Shown piece after piece: positions 11,571-23,855 of a stretch of 64,000 bases of DNA. The stretch is from Pedococcus sp. 5OH_020. Lineage in GTDB: Bacteria > Actinomycetota > Actinomycetes > Actinomycetales > Dermatophilaceae. Position 1 is the stretch's first letter, and every line of letters starts with the position of its first letter. The position numbers were made by a program, and so were the translations under genes. The stretch is taken from contig NZ_JAPYZV010000001.1 in the NCBI RefSeq assembly GCF_027812955.1, forward strand, positions 361,769 through 425,768, in the 5' to 3' direction. Below the pieces are notes generated by a model, which was given only the letters and a program-made list of their open reading frames with translations, was not told the DNA's origin and searched no databases.

Positions 11571-12679
11571 CGGGCGACCTCGCGCAGCCGCGCCGCCACC
11601 CGTTCGGGGGGTATGTCGTTGACCCAGCCGCCGACCCCGGACTCCGAGCCGGCGAGGTACTTGAGCTTCTTGGGGGAGCGCAGCACCGACATGACCTGCA
11701 GGTGCAGGCGGGAGACGTCCCGCCCCTGCTTCGCCGGAGCCTGGTGCCACCCCGCGATGTAGGGCATGCGGATCGGGGTGTCGTCCTTGCCGACGTAGTA
11801 GCGGTCCAGTCGCCCCAGGAGGTCGAGGTACACCTGCGCCAGGTCGTCCCGCTCCTCGTCGGTGAGTGAGGGCAGGTCGGGGACATCACGACGCGGGGCC
11901 AGGTGGACCTCGACCGGCCACCGGGCGGCGAAGGGGACGTACGCGGTCCAGTGCTCGGTGTCCACGACGATGCGCTCCTTGGTGTGCAGCTCCGCGGCGA
12001 GGATGTCTGCGCCCAGGAGACGCCCGGTCCGGTCGTAGTGCTCCCGGGCGCGCTGTAGGAGGTCGGCACTGCGTTGCGGGACGTAGGGATAGGCGTAGAT
12101 CTGCCCGTGCGGATGGTGCAGCGTGACGCCGATCTCCTGGCCCCGGTTCTCGAAGCAGAACACCTGCTCGACCTCCGGCAGCGCGCCCAGCTCGGTGGTG
12201 CGGTCGGCCCACGCGTCGATCACCGTGCGCGCACGCGAGGCGCTGAGTGCGGCGAAGGTCGACTCGTGGTCGCTCGTGAAGCACACGACCTCGCACCGTC
12301 CCAGTGCCGGCCGGCTCAGGTGCAGCTCGTCGGTGTGACCGTCGCTGTGGAAGGATGAGACGGGAGCGTACGACGGGAACCGGTTCTCGAACACCACGAC
12401 GTCGTATGCCCGTTCAGGGACCTCCGACGGCACGCTGCCCGTGCCGGTGGGGCACAGCGGGCACTCGTCCTTGGGCGGCAGGAAGGTCCGGTCGCTGCGG
12501 TGTCCGGCCACCGCCACCCAGTCGCCGACGAGGGCGTCGTACCGGATCTCGCCCGCGGCAGCCCGCTCGCCGAGGGGCCGGGTGTCCTGCGCCGTGCGCG
12601 CGGGCGCGTCAGGCGTGTCGTCGAAGTAGATGATCTCCCGGCCGTCCGCCAGGCGGCGGCTCGTCCGACGGACCCTCAT
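11567..12679 (-). CDS. galT: galactose-1-phosphate uridylyltransferase
   Basis: 370-residue GalT: galactose 1-phosphate + UDP-glucose to glucose 1-phosphate + UDP-galactose. The active-site GVTLHHPHGQIYAYP segment contains the HPH nucleophile motif, and ECPLCPTG near residue 76 supplies the zinc cysteines. The ATG at 12679 overlaps the deoR stop as ATGA, so the four minus-strand genes are translationally linked. GalE, needed to close the cycle, is not in the window. Confidence 0.96.
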
Positions 12680-13497
12680 GACCGCCCCCGGCCGTTGCGC
12701 CCCGGTGAGGGCCTGCCCTTGCAGCCGAGGACCAGCTCGACACCCGCCTCGGCGACCGCGCGACGGGCCCGCGTCCCCAGGCCCTCGTCGGTGACCAGCG
12801 TGTCGACCTGCGCGAGCGGGATGATGGTGCTCAGCCCCACGATGCCCCACTTGGTGTGGTCCGCCAGGACACACACCTGGCGGGCACTGTCCACCATCGC
12901 CTGGTTCGTCTCGCCCTCCACGAGGTTCGGGGTGGTGAGGCCGGCGCGAGGGTCCATGCCGTGGACGCCCAGGAAGAGCCGGTCGACATGCAGCATGCGC
13001 AGGGCCGCGACCGCCACCGGACCGACCAGGGCGTCCGAGGGGGTGCGGATGCCGCCGGTGAGGACGACCGTCTGGCCCGGCGTGCCCGACTCGTGCAGCA
13101 GCTGGGCGACGGGAACCGAGTTGGTCACCACGGTGAGGTCGGGCACCGCACGCACCACGCGGGCGAACTCGTACGTCGTCGTGCCCGCCGAGATGCCGAT
13201 CGCCGCGCCCGGTTCTACGAGCGCGGCGGCCGCCTGGGCGATCGTCTCCTTCTCTGCGTGCATCAAACCCGACTTGGCCGTGAAGCCCGGCTCGTCGCTG
13301 GTGCGTCCTCCCACCGCCAGGGCCCCGCCGTGGACACGCTCGAGCAGGCCCTCGGTGGCCAGCTGCTCGATGTCACGACGGACCGTCATGTCGGAGACGC
13401 CGAGCTGGTCCACCAGCTCCGACACCTTGACGGCGCCGGTCTCCTCCACGATCCCGAGGATCGTGGAGCGCCGCTGGCTGGCGAGCATCCGGCTCAC
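12676..13497 (-). CDS. DeoR-family transcriptional regulator
   Basis: 273-residue DeoR/GlpR-type regulator with an N-terminal helix-turn-helix (VKVSELVDQLGVSDMTVRRDI, residues about 20-40, followed by LLERVHGGA) and a C-terminal sugar-phosphate-sensing domain containing GISAGTTTYEFAR. The GTG at 13497 overlaps the stop of the beta-galactosidase gene (GTGA) and is preferred to the ATG three codons later. Its position inside the operon, with shared TTTTG-rich elements at both divergent promoters (15511-15528 and 15679-15696), suggests it represses both galactoside operons and senses a phosphorylated sugar. Which sugar is unknown. Confidence 0.9.
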   Translation of the reverse strand: MSRMLASQRRSTILGIVEETGAVKVSELVDQLGVSDMTVRRDIEQLATEGLLERVHGGALAVGGRTSDEPGFTAKSGLMHAEKETIAQAAAALVEPGAAIGISAGTTTYEFARVVRAVPDLTVVTNSVPVAQLLHESGTPGQTVVLTGGIRTPSDALVGPVAVAALRMLHVDRLFLGVHGMDPRAGLTTPNLVEGETNQAMVDSARQVCVLADHTKWGIVGLSTIIPLAQVDTLVTDEGLGTRARRAVAEAGVELVLGCKGRPSPGRNGRGRS

Positions 13498-15479
13498 TCC
13501 TCCCTGACAACCGCGACGGCACCCGGCGCGAGCTTGACGGTGGGCCCGACACGGCCGTCGGACACCAGGTCGTACCCGGTCACGGCCACCTGCTGGGGGT
13601 CGCCGGAGTCGTTGACGAGGAACAACCACGACCCATTCTGGCCGCTACGCCGCGTGACCTCGACTCGAGACGGAACCTGCGCAGGGGCGGTGACCTGCGC
13701 GGCTGCGGTGACGCGGTCAAGGAGCCCGCCGAGAGCCTCGTCGTCGAGCAGCGTGCTGAGGTACCACGCGGCGCCCTCACCAGTGGCTCGCCGCGTTACG
13801 GCCGGGCGTCCGGCGAGGGGTCCCGACGTGTACGTCTCCAGCACCTCACAGTCCACCGCGGTGACGTCCTCGCTCCACAGCGTGCCCCAGCCGTCGCCAA
13901 CCGCCACCTGCGCCTGAGGCATGAGCGGGAACAGCTCCTCCACCCGTAGGCCGAGCAGGTCGCGGAAGGCCCCCGGGTAGCCACCCAGGCGGACGTGGTC
14001 GTCCTGGGTGGAGATGCCGGAGAAGAACGTGACGACCACCTGCGCCCCGGCGTGGGCGGCCGCCGCGATGGAGCCGGCATCCTCGTCGGTGACCAGGTAG
14101 AGGGTGGGCACGACGACGAGGCGGTAGCCGGCCAGGTCGGCACTGGGGTGCACGACGTCGGCGGTGATGCCTCGCTCCCGCAGCAGGCGGTGCAGGGTGT
14201 GCGGCACCGCGGCGTAGTCCAGCAGGCTCGAGGGCATCGCCGGACCCGACGCCGCCCATCGAGCCTGGTAGTCCCACAGGATCGCGACGTCGGCCTCGAC
14301 GCGCGAGCCGCAGACCTCGCCGAGCCTCGCGGCGACCGCTCCGAGCTCGCAGACCTCGCGGAAGCGGGCGCTGTCAGCGCCCGCGTGCGGGACCAGCGCC
14401 GAGTGGAACTTCTCGGAGCCGGAGCGGGACTGGCGCCACTGGAAGAAGCCCACGGTGTCCGCCCCACGAGCAACGTGGGCCAGGCTGTCGCGCAGGGTCT
14501 GACCCGGGTCCTTCGCCGGGTTGACCGGCTGCCAGTTCACCGCGCTCGTCGAGTGCTCCATCAGGAGCCAGGGGCGGCCACCGGCGAGGCCGCGGGTCAG
14601 GTCGCCGCTGAAGGCCAGCTCGGCCCGCGGGTGCTGGAGGGTGTTGACGATGTAGTGGTCGGTGCTCACGACGTCCTGATCCGCCGCCCACTGATGGTAG
14701 TCGAGCTTGTCGAAGTGCCGCAGCGTCATGAAGTTCGTCGTCACCGGTACCCCTGGCGAGAGCTCGGTGAGCACGGCCTTCTCCGCGCGGAAGAAGTCGA
14801 GCAGGACGTCGGACTGGTAGCGCCGGTAGTCCAGCTCGTGCGTCGGGTTCGCGAAGGTCGTCGTGAGCCTGGGCGGCAGGACCTGGTCCCACGCCGTGTA
14901 GCGCTGGCTCCAGAAGGCGGTGCCCCACGCCTCGTTGAGCGCGTCCACGCTGCCGTAGCGCTGCTCGAGCCATCGACGGAACCCCGCGCCGCAGCGGTCG
15001 CAGTAGCAGGGGATGTTGTGGCAGCCGTACTCGTTGGAGACGTGCCACATGGCCAGCGCCGGATGGTCGTGGTAGCGCTGCGCGAGCTGCGTCGTCAGCG
15101 CTAGGGCGTAGTCGCGGTACGTGACGCTGCTGGGGCACCAGGTCTGGCGGCTGCCCGGCCACAGCGTGTGCCCCTGGCGGTCCACCGGGAGGAGCTCGGG
15201 GTGAGCCGCGGAGAGCCACGGGGGCGGAGTCGCCGTCGCGGTCGCGAGGTCGACGGCGATCTCGTTCTCGTGCAGCAGGCCCATCACGTCGTCCAGCCAG
15301 GCGAACTCGTACTCGCCCTTGGCCGGCTCGAGCCAGGACCACGAGAAGACGCCCAGGGTCACGAAGGAGACGCCGGCTCGGCGCATCAGCTCCATGTCCT
15401 CGAGCCACACCTCCCGAGGCCACTGCTCGGGGTTGTAGTCCCCTCCGAAGGCGACTCTTCCACTGGGCCACGGGCGCAT
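13494..15479 (-). CDS. GH42 beta-galactosidase
   Basis: 661-residue glycoside hydrolase family 42 enzyme hydrolysing terminal beta-galactosides such as lactose or galactans; no signal peptide, so it acts on imported substrate. Expected catalytic residues are present: acid/base E150 in HVSNEYG and nucleophile E308 in WLLMEHS. A cysteine cluster just after E150 (C153, C158, C160, C163) is the zinc site of many GH42 enzymes. The start FGGDYNPEQW is characteristic. First gene of the minus-strand operon, with a good -35/-10 and the ATG seven bases after the -10, so probably leaderless. Length is normal for GH42. Confidence 0.95.
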   Translation of the reverse strand: MRPWPSGRVAFGGDYNPEQWPREVWLEDMELMRRAGVSFVTLGVFSWSWLEPAKGEYEFAWLDDVMGLLHENEIAVDLATATATPPPWLSAAHPELLPVDRQGHTLWPGSRQTWCPSSVTYRDYALALTTQLAQRYHDHPALAMWHVSNEYGCHNIPCYCDRCGAGFRRWLEQRYGSVDALNEAWGTAFWSQRYTAWDQVLPPRLTTTFANPTHELDYRRYQSDVLLDFFRAEKAVLTELSPGVPVTTNFMTLRHFDKLDYHQWAADQDVVSTDHYIVNTLQHPRAELAFSGDLTRGLAGGRPWLLMEHSTSAVNWQPVNPAKDPGQTLRDSLAHVARGADTVGFFQWRQSRSGSEKFHSALVPHAGADSARFREVCELGAVAARLGEVCGSRVEADVAILWDYQARWAASGPAMPSSLLDYAAVPHTLHRLLRERGITADVVHPSADLAGYRLVVVPTLYLVTDEDAGSIAAAAHAGAQVVVTFFSGISTQDDHVRLGGYPGAFRDLLGLRVEELFPLMPQAQVAVGDGWGTLWSEDVTAVDCEVLETYTSGPLAGRPAVTRRATGEGAAWYLSTLLDDEALGGLLDRVTAAAQVTAPAQVPSRVEVTRRSGQNGSWLFLVNDSGDPQQVAVTGYDLVSDGRVGPTVKLAPGAVAVVREE

Positions 15480-15486
15480 GGCGGCA

Positions 15487-15516
15487 AGTGTCGTCCGAAT
15501 TTCCTTGGTATGTCAA
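15487..15516 (-). promoter_or_regulatory. promoter of the GH42/deoR/galT/galK operon
   Basis: On the minus strand a perfect -35 TTGACA (15516-15511), 18-bp spacer and -10 GACACT (15492-15487), seven bases before the ATG at 15479. The -35 is embedded in the candidate operator at 15511-15528. Confidence 0.6.
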
Positions 15517-15528
15517 CAAAACCAAACA
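15511..15528 (-). promoter_or_regulatory. candidate DeoR-type operator, GH42 promoter
   Basis: TGTTTGGTTTTGTTGACA on the minus strand overlaps the -35. It resembles TGTTGGTGGTTTTTGATC at the opposing promoter and the TTTTG-rich sites of DeoR-family regulators. Confidence 0.45.
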
Positions 15529-15642
15529 CGCGGCTCCCCGAGGGGGCGAAGAAGCCCACGTGAGCCCCCTTGTCAGCCGAGAAGGCTTGCTGCGAGCCGA
15601 AACCTGGGTGGTAGCCCACGCGAGACGATTGCGGACACTCTA

Positions 15643-15671
15643 TTGACACCGGCGTCCCCGCGCGCCATCCT
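15643..15671 (+). promoter_or_regulatory. promoter of the galactoside ABC/alpha-galactosidase operon
   Basis: Perfect -35 TTGACA (15643-15648), 17-bp spacer, -10 CATCCT (15666-15671). Expected start about 15678, directly before the candidate operator; leader about 85 nt with an AAAGGAG ribosome site at 15751. Confidence 0.55.
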
Positions 15672-15678
15672 CGCTCAG

Positions 15679-15696
15679 TGTTGGTGGTTTTTGATC
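15679..15696 (+). promoter_or_regulatory. candidate DeoR-type operator, ABC operon
   Basis: TGTTGGTGGTTTTTGATC begins at the predicted transcription start, a classic repressor position. TTTTGATCGAAA inside it and just after is a near-perfect palindrome about GATC. Confidence 0.45.
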
Positions 15697-15763
15697 GAAA
15701 CTGTCGGATGACGGGTTCGGGCTCACCACGCCGGCGCACACCCCCAGGTCAAAGGAGACCCGC

Positions 15764-17110
15764 ATGACCCGCCACGCTTCCGAGGCCGACTACCTGGCCA
15801 GTCTCGTGCCCCCGTCCGTCCGCGGCGTGAGCCGCCGGACCCTCCTGCGCGGCGCCGTGGGCGCCGGCACCCTGTTCGCAGCCCCGGCGCTCCTGGCGGC
15901 CTGCGGTGGTGACAGCGGCAGCAGCGGTGGCGGCAAGGCCACCGGGACCGTGACGCTAGGCTCGAACCAGTCCGACGCCGTGCCGAAGGCTGCGGTGCAG
16001 GCGGTCGTCGACGCCTTCCAGAAGGCGAACTCCGGCCTCACGGTGAAGGTCAACACGATCGACCACAACACCTTCCAGGAGAACATCAACAACTACCTTC
16101 AGGGCTCTCCGGACGACGTGTTCACCTGGTTCTCCGGCTACCGGATGCGGTTCTTCGCGAGCAAGAGCCTCGCCGGCGACGTCTCGGACGTGTGGAAGAA
16201 CCTCCAGGGGATGTCCGACGCGCTGAAGAAGGCCTCCACCGGAGACGACGGCAAGCAGTACTTCGTCCCGTCGACCTACTACCCGTGGGCCGTCTTCTAC
16301 CGCAAGAGCGTCTTCGCCAAGTACGGCTACCAGGCGCCCAAGACCCTCGACGAGCTGAAGAGCCTGGGCGCGCAGATGAAGAAGGACGGCCTCGTTCCCA
16401 TCGCCTTCGGCGACAAGGACGGGTGGCCCGCCATGGGCACCTTCGACCAGCTCAACCTGCGGATCAACGGCTACGACTTCCACGTCAGCCTCATGGCCGG
16501 CAAGGAGCCGTGGAACAGCGACAAGGTGAAGAAGGTCTTCGACACGTGGGCGGGGCTGCTCGACCTGCACCAGCCCGACTCGCTCGGGCGGACCTGGCAG
16601 GAGGCGGCGCAGGCGCTGCAGCAGAAGAAGGCCGGCACCTACATCCTCGGGTCGTTCGTCGCCCAGCAGTTCAAGGCCGGTGCCGAGCAGGAGGACCTGG
16701 ACTTCTTCAACTTCCCCGAGATCGACTCGAACATCGGTGCCGACGCGATCGACGCCCCCATCGACGGCTACATGATGAGCAAGCGGCCGAAGAACCAGGC
16801 CGGCGCCGCGAAGCTCCTGGGGTACCTCGGCTCGGCCGACGCCCAGAACCTCGCGGTCAAGGCCGACCCGAGCGTGATCGCGACGAGCGACAAGGCGGAC
16901 CAGAGCGCGTACACGCCGCTGCAGAAGAAGTCGGTGGAGTTCGTCAAGCAGGCCAAGTCGATCGCGCAGTTCCTCGACCGCGACACCCGCCCGGACTTCG
17001 CCTCGACCGTGATGATCCCCGCCATCCAGTCCTTCATCAAGAACCCCAAGGACGTCGACGGGCTGGTCAACACCATCGAGAAGCAGAAGCAGAGCATCTT
17101 CGCGAGCTGA
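15764..17110 (+). CDS. sugar ABC importer substrate-binding lipoprotein
   Basis: 448-residue extracellular solute-binding protein of the carbohydrate (family 1) type. The N-terminus carries both a twin-arginine motif (SRRTLLRG, residues 23-30) and a lipobox LLAAC with the lipidated Cys47, so it is exported folded by Tat and anchored to the membrane. A Gly/Ser linker follows. An AAAGGAG site precedes the ATG. First gene of an operon with two permeases and an alpha-galactosidase, divergent from a beta-galactosidase operon; the ligand is therefore probably an alpha- or beta-galactoside such as raffinose, melibiose or lactose, which is inferred only from context. Confidence 0.9.
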   Translation: MTRHASEADYLASLVPPSVRGVSRRTLLRGAVGAGTLFAAPALLAACGGDSGSSGGGKATGTVTLGSNQSDAVPKAAVQAVVDAFQKANSGLTVKVNTIDHNTFQENINNYLQGSPDDVFTWFSGYRMRFFASKSLAGDVSDVWKNLQGMSDALKKASTGDDGKQYFVPSTYYPWAVFYRKSVFAKYGYQAPKTLDELKSLGAQMKKDGLVPIAFGDKDGWPAMGTFDQLNLRINGYDFHVSLMAGKEPWNSDKVKKVFDTWAGLLDLHQPDSLGRTWQEAAQALQQKKAGTYILGSFVAQQFKAGAEQEDLDFFNFPEIDSNIGADAIDAPIDGYMMSKRPKNQAGAAKLLGYLGSADAQNLAVKADPSVIATSDKADQSAYTPLQKKSVEFVKQAKSIAQFLDRDTRPDFASTVMIPAIQSFIKNPKDVDGLVNTIEKQKQSIFAS

Positions 17111-17142
17111 CGCTCCCGACGATGCCGAGACCAGGAGCGTCC

Positions 17143-18039
17143 GTGGCCAGACGACCGAAGTACAAGGGGATCGACCACCTCAGTCCCGTCGACCGGGTGG
17201 TCGTGGGCCTCATGATCGCCATCCCGACGCTGCTGGTCCTGTGGCTGGTCTGGCTGCCGGCGATCGCGTCGGTCCTGCTCTCGTTCACCAACTGGGACGG
17301 GATCGGCCCGATCTCCGGCGCCAAGGTGATCGGGCTGAAGAACTACAGCGACGTGGTGAACATCTACCCGCCGTTCTGGCCGGCCGTGCAGCACAACCTC
17401 ATCTGGCTGGCGGCCCTGTTCCTCGTGGCCACCCCCTTCGGCCTGTTCCTGGCGGTGCTGCTGGACCGCGAGCTGCGTGGCTCCCGGGTCTTCCAGACCG
17501 CCATCTACCTGCCGGTGGTGCTGTCCCTGGCGCTGATCGGGTTCATCTGGCAGCTGATCTACAGCCGTGACCAGGGCCTCATCAACCAGGTCACCGGCAG
17601 CACGATCGACTGGTACGGCGACCAGAGGTACAACCTCTGGGCCGCCCTCCTGGCCGCCAGCTGGCGGCATGTCGGCTACATCATGTTGCTCTACCTGGCG
17701 GGGCTGAAGGGCGTCGACCCGTCGCTGCGGGAGGCGGCACGGGTCGACGGGGCGAGTGAGCGGACGACGTTCTTCAGGGTGGTCTTCCCGGTCATGGCGC
17801 CGATCAACATGATCGTCATCGTGGTCACCGTCATCGAGGCACTGCGGGCCTTCGACCTCGTCTGGGTGATCAACAAGGGCCGCAACGGTCTCGAGCTCAT
17901 CTCGACCCTCGTCACGAGCAACATCGTGGGCGAGGCCAGCCGCATCGGGTTCGGCTCGGCGATGGCCACCATCATGCTCATCGTGTCCTCGGTGTTCGTG
18001 GCCCTCTACCTGCGCGTGATGATGAAGGAGCAGCGATGA
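17143..18039 (+). CDS. sugar ABC importer permease 1
   Basis: 298-residue inner-membrane permease of the MalF/UgpA type with six predicted helices. The cytoplasmic EAA loop is clear (LREAARVDGASERTTFFRVVFP), the contact point for the ATPase. The GTG at 17143 is chosen because AGGAG lies five bases upstream; an in-frame ATG at 17122 has no ribosome site. Its stop overlaps the next start as ATGA. No ATPase gene follows, so the transporter probably borrows an MsmK-like ATPase from another locus. Confidence 0.92.
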   Translation: MARRPKYKGIDHLSPVDRVVVGLMIAIPTLLVLWLVWLPAIASVLLSFTNWDGIGPISGAKVIGLKNYSDVVNIYPPFWPAVQHNLIWLAALFLVATPFGLFLAVLLDRELRGSRVFQTAIYLPVVLSLALIGFIWQLIYSRDQGLINQVTGSTIDWYGDQRYNLWAALLAASWRHVGYIMLLYLAGLKGVDPSLREAARVDGASERTTFFRVVFPVMAPINMIVIVVTVIEALRAFDLVWVINKGRNGLELISTLVTSNIVGEASRIGFGSAMATIMLIVSSVFVALYLRVMMKEQR

Positions 18040-18955
18040 CCGCCGCCAGCGAAGCCCCCGTCGTGGCCGTGGGACGAAGCCCCGTGGCGACGAGCAGCAG
18101 GCCGGGCGGCCCGGTGCGCGGTGGCAGGCCCACCCAGGTCTTCCTCGCGGTCGTGGCGGTCATCTGGATCTTCCCGGTGGCCTACGCCCTGCTCGGCAGC
18201 TTCCGGGACTACGACTACACCTCCAAGCACGGGTACTTCTCCTTGGGCGGCTTCACGCTGCAGAACTACAAGGACGCCTGGCAGCAAGCCAACTTCTCGC
18301 ACACCATGCTCAACTCGGCGTACATCACGGTTCCGGCCGTGTTGCTCACCCTGTTCCTCTCCTGCTGCATCGCCTTCGTGGTGGCGCGCTTCTCGTTCCG
18401 GTTCAACCTCGCATTGCTGGGCCTGTTCACCGCCGCAAACCTGCTGCCCGCCCAGGCCCTGCTCATCCCCGTCTACCGCATGTTCCGGGCGATCCAGGTG
18501 CCGTTCTGGTTCAGCGACTCCGGCACCCTGCTCAACTCGTACTGGGGCCTTATCGCGGTCAACGTGGCGTTCCAGACCGGGTTCTGCGCCTTCGTGCTGT
18601 CGAACTATATGAAGGCGCTGCCCCGCGAGCTCTACGAGTCCGCGGTCGTCGACGGCGCCGGCGTGCTGCGCCAGTTCTTCCAGCTCACTCTGCCGCTGTG
18701 CCGACCCCCACTGGCCGCCCTGGCCACGCTCGAGGTGACGTGGATCTACAACGAGTTCTTCTGGGCCACCGTCCTGCTCCAGTCCGGTGACAAGTACCCG
18801 GTCACCAGCTCGATCAACAACCTGCGCGGGCAGTTCTTCACGGACAACAACCTGGTGGCCGCCGGCTCGGTCGTCATCGCGCTGCCCACGCTCGTCGTCT
18901 TCTTCGTGCTGCAGAAGCAGTTCGTCGCCGGCTTGACACTGGGAGCCACCAAGGG

Positions 18956-18959
<4 letters not shown>
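18036..18959 (+). CDS. sugar ABC importer permease 2
   Basis: 307-residue permease of the MalG/UgpE type with six predicted helices and an EAA loop (LYESAVVDGAGVLRQFFQLTLP). Residues 1-38 are a polar cytoplasmic tail. It overlaps the upstream permease (ATGA) and the downstream alpha-galactosidase (ATGA), so import and hydrolysis are made from one coupled message. Works with the first permease as the membrane heterodimer. Confidence 0.93.
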
Positions 18960-22148
<3,189 letters not shown>

Positions 22149-22157
22149 GGTCGCACA

Positions 22158-22673
22158 GTGCCCACCATCGGTGTGTCCGTTGCCATCCCCTCGCCGTACG
22201 CTGAGCTGCTGCAGGCCAAGCGCGCGTCGTTCGGCGACCCGCGCGCGAAGTCGATCCCCACTCACGTGACGCTGCTGCCTCCCACCGAGATCGAGGACTC
22301 CGAAGTTCCGGCGGCCGTCAAGCATCTGGAGAGCGTTGCGGCGGAAGGCCATTCGTTCCCCATGGTGCTCCGCGGAACCGGCACGTTCCGCCCCATCTCG
22401 CCAGTCGTGTTCGTCCAGGTGTCCGGGGGGCTGGCCGAGTGCGAGATCCTCGAGAAGGCCGTGCGGCAGGGACCTCTGCAGCGGGACCTCGACTTCTACT
22501 ACCACCCGCACGTGACGGTCGCCCACCACGTCACGGACGAGAGCCTGGAGCGGGCCTTCACGGAGCTGGCCGACTTCGAGTGCCGCTTCGAGGTCACCGA
22601 GTTCCACCTGTACGAGCACGGGGACGACGGCGTCTGGCGCGCCGTCCGGTCCTTCAGCCTGAACGGCGGCTGA
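22158..22673 (+). CDS. 2'-5' RNA ligase-like 2H phosphoesterase
   Basis: 171-residue protein of the 2H phosphoesterase superfamily (LigT/ThpR-like), whose members act on 2',5' or cyclic phosphodiester bonds in RNA or nucleotides. Both H-x-T motifs are present: THVTLLPP (about residue 35) and HPHVTVAH (about 117). The precise substrate is unknown. GTG start with a leaderless promoter; only two bases separate it from the YihY gene, so they are co-transcribed. Confidence 0.85.
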   Translation: MPTIGVSVAIPSPYAELLQAKRASFGDPRAKSIPTHVTLLPPTEIEDSEVPAAVKHLESVAAEGHSFPMVLRGTGTFRPISPVVFVQVSGGLAECEILEKAVRQGPLQRDLDFYYHPHVTVAHHVTDESLERAFTELADFECRFEVTEFHLYEHGDDGVWRAVRSFSLNGG

Positions 22674-22675
22674 CG

Positions 22676-23818
22676 ATGGGGTCGCTCAAGCGCTGGTGGT
22701 CGCAGCTGCAGCAGACCTCGGTGTGGCGCGCCTGGAAGCGGTACGGCGACAGCCGCGGCAACCTCCTGGCAGGCGGGGTGGGCTACTTCGCGTTCTTCTC
22801 CGTCTTCCCCGCCGTGCTGCTCGCCTTCACGGTCTTCGGCGTCGTGCTCCGCAACCAGCCGGAGCTCCTGGACCGCGTCAAGGACTCGATCAACCAGATG
22901 CTCCCCGGGTTCGTCAAGACCCCGTCGAACCCCCGCGGCATCATCAACGTCAGCGCACCCACCAAGGCGGCGCTGTCGGTGAGCGGGGTCGTGGCAGTCG
23001 TCGGCCTCGTCCTGGCCGGCACGGGGTGGCTCTCCGCCCTGCGCGACGCGATCCGCCAGATCTTCGGGGTCAAGGGGGCTCCGGGCAACCCGGTCCTGGC
23101 GAAGCTGCGCGACCTCGGGGTGCTGGTCGTCCTGGGGGTCGCGATCGTGCTCTCGGCGGTCGTGGGCAGCGTGGCGGGGGCGGCGTCGCAATGGCTGGCG
23201 CGGCTTCTCGGGCTCGGCGGCCAGGGGTGGATCCTGACGCTGGTGGCGTTGGTGATCGGGGTCCTGCTCGACGCCTCCATCATCATGGTGATGCTGCGGC
23301 TGCTGACGGGTGTCGACGTGCCGCGGCGCGGGCTGCGGAACGCGGCGGTGTTCGGCGGACTGGGCCTCACCCTGCTGAAGAAGTTCGGGACGGTCCTGCT
23401 GAGCGGGACACTGCACAACGCGCTCTTCGCCTCCTTCGCGCTCGTGGTGGGACTCCTGGTCTGGCTGAACTTCATGTCCAGGGTGATCCTGGTCTCCGCC
23501 GCGTGGGCGGCGAACGACCTCGACACCGTGCGAGGAACCGGGCTCAGCGCCGGCCAGGAGCACAAGCTGCTCGAGGGCCCTGCTCCTCAGGCTCTGGACA
23601 GTCTGCGGACGCCCCTGGACACTGTGCGGACGCCCCTGGACACTGTGCGGACGCCTCCGCACACTGTGCGGACGCGCACGGATGCGGGGCTGCCGACCTT
23701 CGGCCAACGGGCAGCCGACCGAACCTCCGTGGCCGCCGGCGTCGTCCTGGGCGCGACCGCTGCCTTCGCCCTCGGCGGTCTCGCGCGTGGCGTCCGAGCG
23801 CTCACGCACCGGCGCTGA
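22676..23818 (+). CDS. YihY/BrkB-family membrane protein with a repeat near its C-terminus
   Basis: 380-residue inner-membrane protein of the YihY/BrkB family with about six helices: GGVGYFAFFSVFPAVLLAF near residue 36, then segments around 100-125, 140-160, 180-210, 220-240 and 255-280. Family function is unsettled; it has no RNase activity despite old names. The segment after the last core helix is unusual: four heptapeptide copies (LDSLRTP, LDTVRTP, LDTVRTP, PHTVRTR) from a 21-bp DNA repeat, then a further hydrophobic stretch near the end. The ATG at 22676 follows the phosphoesterase gene by two bases. Confidence 0.85.
   Translation: MGSLKRWWSQLQQTSVWRAWKRYGDSRGNLLAGGVGYFAFFSVFPAVLLAFTVFGVVLRNQPELLDRVKDSINQMLPGFVKTPSNPRGIINVSAPTKAALSVSGVVAVVGLVLAGTGWLSALRDAIRQIFGVKGAPGNPVLAKLRDLGVLVVLGVAIVLSAVVGSVAGAASQWLARLLGLGGQGWILTLVALVIGVLLDASIIMVMLRLLTGVDVPRRGLRNAAVFGGLGLTLLKKFGTVLLSGTLHNALFASFALVVGLLVWLNFMSRVILVSAAWAANDLDTVRGTGLSAGQEHKLLEGPAPQALDSLRTPLDTVRTPLDTVRTPPHTVRTRTDAGLPTFGQRAADRTSVAAGVVLGATAAFALGGLARGVRALTHRR
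23593..23676 (+). repeat. 21-bp tandem repeat, 4 copies, inside the YihY gene
   Basis: Four copies of CTGGACACTGTGCGGACGCCC (23593-23613, 23614-23634, 23635-23655, 23656-23676). Two copies differ by one base. The unit is a multiple of three, so copy-number change would keep the reading frame. It begins about 225 bp before the stop. Confidence 0.88.
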
Positions 23819-23855
23819 GCTGCGTTCACCCCTCCACGACGCCGGCCGTGCGCCG

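Noticed and set aside
13580-14473. Minus-strand shadow frames within the GH42 gene
   Set aside because: Ser/Arg/Pro-rich translations in the wrong register of a complete enzyme with both catalytic glutamates.
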